The translations under genes and the position numbers were made by a program. DNA of 64,000 bases from NCBI GenBank assembly GCA_964404605.1, contig CAYOKT010000003.1, forward strand, positions 1-64,000, in the 5' to 3' direction. Shown here in pieces: positions 62,076 to 64,000 of the stretch. Origin of the DNA: CAYOKT01 sp964404605 (lineage in GTDB: Bacteria; Electryoneota; Electryoneia; Electryoneales; Electryoneaceae). Under the pieces are notes generated by a model, which saw only the letters and a program-made list of their open reading frames with translations, made no database searches and was not told the DNA's origin. Position 1 is the stretch's first letter; every line of letters begins with the position of its first letter.

Positions 62076-63368
62076 ATGAAACATGGTAAAAGCATGGCTT
62101 CGCTGTTGATCCGGGATGTCGTCGTCGAGGGGCGGCGCACGAACATCTTCTGCGAGAACGGGCGCATCGCCGCCATCGACGGCGAGCCGCGGGCGGCGGA
62201 CTCCGTGCTCGAGGGGAGGGGAATGCTGGCGATGCCCCCCCTGATCAACAGCCACACCCACTCCGCGATGACACTCTTCCGCGGCAACGGCGATGATCTT
62301 CCCCTGATGGAATGGCTGGAAACCAAGGTTTGGCCCTACGAACAGGGAATCACGGAGGAGGAGGTCTACTGGGGTGCGAAGCTCGCCTGCCTCGAGATGG
62401 TCAAGAACGGCATCGGCTTCTTCAACGACATGTACTGGGACTTCCACGCCGTGGCGCGCGCGGTGGAGGAGACCGGGCTGCGGGCCCACCTCTCGGCGGT
62501 GTTCATCGACTTCGGCGATGCTGCGCGGGCGAAGGAGCAGGAGCGGACCAACATCCGCCTGATCGAGGAGGTCCGGCAGTATTCCGACCGCATCCGGTTC
62601 GCGGTCGGGCCGCACGCGATCTACACCGTCACCGAACCGGCGCTCCGCTGGGCCGCCGAATTCACCGCGGAACACGATATCATTCTGCACACCCATCTCT
62701 CGGAGACGGAGCAGGAGGTCCGCGACTGCCACGCTCAGCACGGGTGCAGTCCCGTCGAGTACCTCCACCGGCTGGGGATGCTCTCGCCGCGTCTCGTCGC
62801 CGCCCACACGATCTGGCTTTCGGAGGAGGACATCCGCCTGCTCGGTGAGCACCGGGTCGTCTGCGCGCACAACCCGGTGAGCAACATGAAGCTCGCGGTG
62901 AACGGGGTCTATCCTTACAGCAAGCTGAAGGATGCGGGCGCGGTGACGGCGATCGCCACGGACGGGGCCGGGTCGAACAACAACCTCGACCTGCTGGAGG
63001 AGTTGAAGGTCGCCGCGCTGCTGCAGAAATTTCACAACAACGATCCCACCGCCCTTCCCGCGGGGGAGGCGCTGGACATGGCGATCGAGAACCCTGCCCA
63101 TGTCTTCGGCCTTTCGGGCAAGAAACTGTTCGTCGGGCGCGAGGCCGACATCCTGCTGATCGACCTGGGCAAGCCCGAGATGAATCCTCCGCACAGCCTC
63201 GCCAGCCACCTCGTCTATTCGGCCAACGGCTCCGTGGTGGACAGCCTGGTGGTGGATGGCAGGGTTCTGATGGAGCACCGGGTGGTGGAAGGGGAGGAGG
63301 AGATCGTCGCGAAGGCGAACGAGGCGGCCGGGAGGATGGTCGCCCGCGTGGACGAGACGGTGAGCTGA
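62076..63368 (+). CDS. Amidohydrolase, MTA/SAH deaminase type
   Basis: A 430-residue cytoplasmic metal-dependent hydrolase of the TRZ/ATZ-cytosine deaminase group. NSHTHSAMTLFRG (two metal His), HTHLSETEQEV (His and Glu), HNPVSNMKLA and TDGAGSNNNLDLLEE (metal Asp) match MtaD-like enzymes that deaminate 5'-methylthioadenosine or S-adenosylhomocysteine. The sorted substrate cannot be proven; chlorohydrolase or guanine deaminase are alternatives. The ATG at 62076 has no good ribosome site, nor does the second ATG at 62094. It starts 32 bases after the AlkD-like gene. Confidence 0.85.
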   Translation: MKHGKSMASLLIRDVVVEGRRTNIFCENGRIAAIDGEPRAADSVLEGRGMLAMPPLINSHTHSAMTLFRGNGDDLPLMEWLETKVWPYEQGITEEEVYWGAKLACLEMVKNGIGFFNDMYWDFHAVARAVEETGLRAHLSAVFIDFGDAARAKEQERTNIRLIEEVRQYSDRIRFAVGPHAIYTVTEPALRWAAEFTAEHDIILHTHLSETEQEVRDCHAQHGCSPVEYLHRLGMLSPRLVAAHTIWLSEEDIRLLGEHRVVCAHNPVSNMKLAVNGVYPYSKLKDAGAVTAIATDGAGSNNNLDLLEELKVAALLQKFHNNDPTALPAGEALDMAIENPAHVFGLSGKKLFVGREADILLIDLGKPEMNPPHSLASHLVYSANGSVVDSLVVDGRVLMEHRVVEGEEEIVAKANEAAGRMVARVDETVS

Positions 63369-63444
63369 GGGAGCAGTCGATTCCCGGGGACATGACCGGG
63401 CGCCGGAACCCGGTTTCCGGCGGGGAGCGTAAAGGAGCAGGGAC

Positions 63445-64000
63445 GTGAACGCTTGGGCGCGCACGCTGCGGGATTGGATCGGCCGGGTGGAGGCGTATGA
63501 CGGCCGGGATGAGACCATCCGCCGGGCCTCCCCGGTGGTGCGTGTCCTCGTGCTGCTCTACCGTTTCATCCAGATCACGCTGCGAGAGTTCCTCCAGGAC
63601 AAGCTGCTGCTGAAGTCGGCGGCGCTCACCTTCGCCAGCCTGCTCGCACTGGTGCCCCTGCTGGTGATCTCGTTCAGCCTGTTCAAGCTCTTCGGCGGCG
63701 CGGAGTGGTTCACCGAGGTGCTCCGGCCGATCCTCCTCCGCAACCTCGCGCCCGGCAGCGGCCCGGCGGTGGCGCAGCGCGTGCAGCAGGTGATCGAGGG
63801 CGCGGGCGGGGCCACCCTCGGCGGGGTCGGCGTGATCCTGCTGGTGCTCACGGTGTACGGCATCTTCACCGGCATCGAATCCACCTTCAACGGCATCTGG
63901 GGCGTGCGCAGGGGGCGCGGCCCGGTTCACCGCCTGCCCCTCTACTGGGGACTGGTGACCATCATCCCCATCCTCGTCATCGGCTCCTTCGCGATCACGA
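63445..64000 (+). CDS. YihY/BrkB-family membrane protein, truncated by the window end
   Basis: 185 residues are visible and the frame is open at 64000. The protein begins at GTG 63445 after AAAGGAG. The stretch DKLLLKSAALTFASLLALVPLLVISFSLFKLFGG is the hallmark of the YihY (former RNase BN) family, and LGGVGVILLVLTVYGIFTGIESTFNGIWGVRRGR matches its central part. Members are inner-membrane proteins with about six helices; their function is not firmly known. It lies 76 bases after the amidohydrolase gene on the same strand. Confidence 0.88.
   Translation, partial: MNAWARTLRDWIGRVEAYDGRDETIRRASPVVRVLVLLYRFIQITLREFLQDKLLLKSAALTFASLLALVPLLVISFSLFKLFGGAEWFTEVLRPILLRNLAPGSGPAVAQRVQQVIEGAGGATLGGVGVILLVLTVYGIFTGIESTFNGIWGVRRGRGPVHRLPLYWGLVTIIPILVIGSFAIT

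Noticed and set aside
1..64000. CRISPR arrays, tRNA/rRNA genes, transposases, prophage
   Set aside because: Scanned intergenic regions and gene products; none seen. The short repeats are palindromic elements without spacers or an encoded transposase.

Overview
The window is a high-GC bacterial scaffold. It contains one 100-base run of Ns (32093-32192), so it comes from an assembly with gaps. Several features place it in the FCB (Fibrobacterota-Chlorobi-Bacteroidota) radiation: C-terminal sorting domains of the Por/type IX kind (NPFNPSTTISY type and FlgD/CHU_C type), PorV-like barrels, a TonB-dependent receptor with a carboxypeptidase-regulatory domain, a long SecA with a SEC-C zinc tail, and a tricorn-type protease. 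The high GC suggests an uncultured lineage such as Krumholzibacteriota or Eisenbacteria. That lineage call is inference, not read from a marker gene. I see no CRISPR array, tRNA, rRNA, transposase or prophage.

Layout. 37-3606 (-): a stand-alone adenylation-ketoreductase-carrier protein. 3745-10071 (-): cell-wall and housekeeping genes (M23 peptidase with a structured 5' leader, a TPR-like unknown, an outer-membrane barrel, SDR-type threonine dehydrogenase, thrS). 10436-16490 (+): purC, two GNAT acetyltransferases, secA and a Smg-family gene, closed by an intrinsic terminator. 16491-17182: a gene-free island packed with small palindromic, MITE-like repeats. 17183-20023 (-): pyrR-pyrB-pyrC, preceded by a leader with a promoter, a PyrR-binding hairpin and an intrinsic terminator.

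20530-37116 (-) is a long co-directional run. In order of transcription it holds a periplasmic adaptor, an ABC permease without its ATPase, a TolC-like protein, a TPR/acidic protein broken by the gap, coaE, a FliF-FliG-like fusion, MotA, MotB, a 1542-residue surface protein with FG-GAP and Ig-like repeats and a CHU_C/FlgD-like tail, and a PorV-TPR fusion. The last five have one 27-bp gap and then overlap by 1-4 bases. They look like a flagellar-derived ion-driven rotor-stator unit wired to an exported surface protein. No other flagellar gene is in the window. This is the most interesting locus.

37706-54461 (+): a hybrid sensor kinase, then an export/uptake locus comprising a sorted surface protein, alkaline phosphatase, a secreted OB-fold protein with a type IX tail, a lipoprotein, a TonB-dependent receptor, a PorV-like barrel and an NHL-type lipoprotein, with many stop/start overlaps. 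54462-54865 is a second repeat island sharing elements with the first. 54866-61062 (-): an inactive/active pair of M16 peptidases and a tricorn-type protease. 61318-64000 (+): an AlkD-like protein, an MTA/SAH-deaminase-type amidohydrolase and a YihY/BrkB gene that runs off the end.

Starts were chosen from Shine-Dalgarno position, family N-termini and stop/start overlap. Long open frames antisense to these genes are composition artefacts of the high GC and are not annotated.
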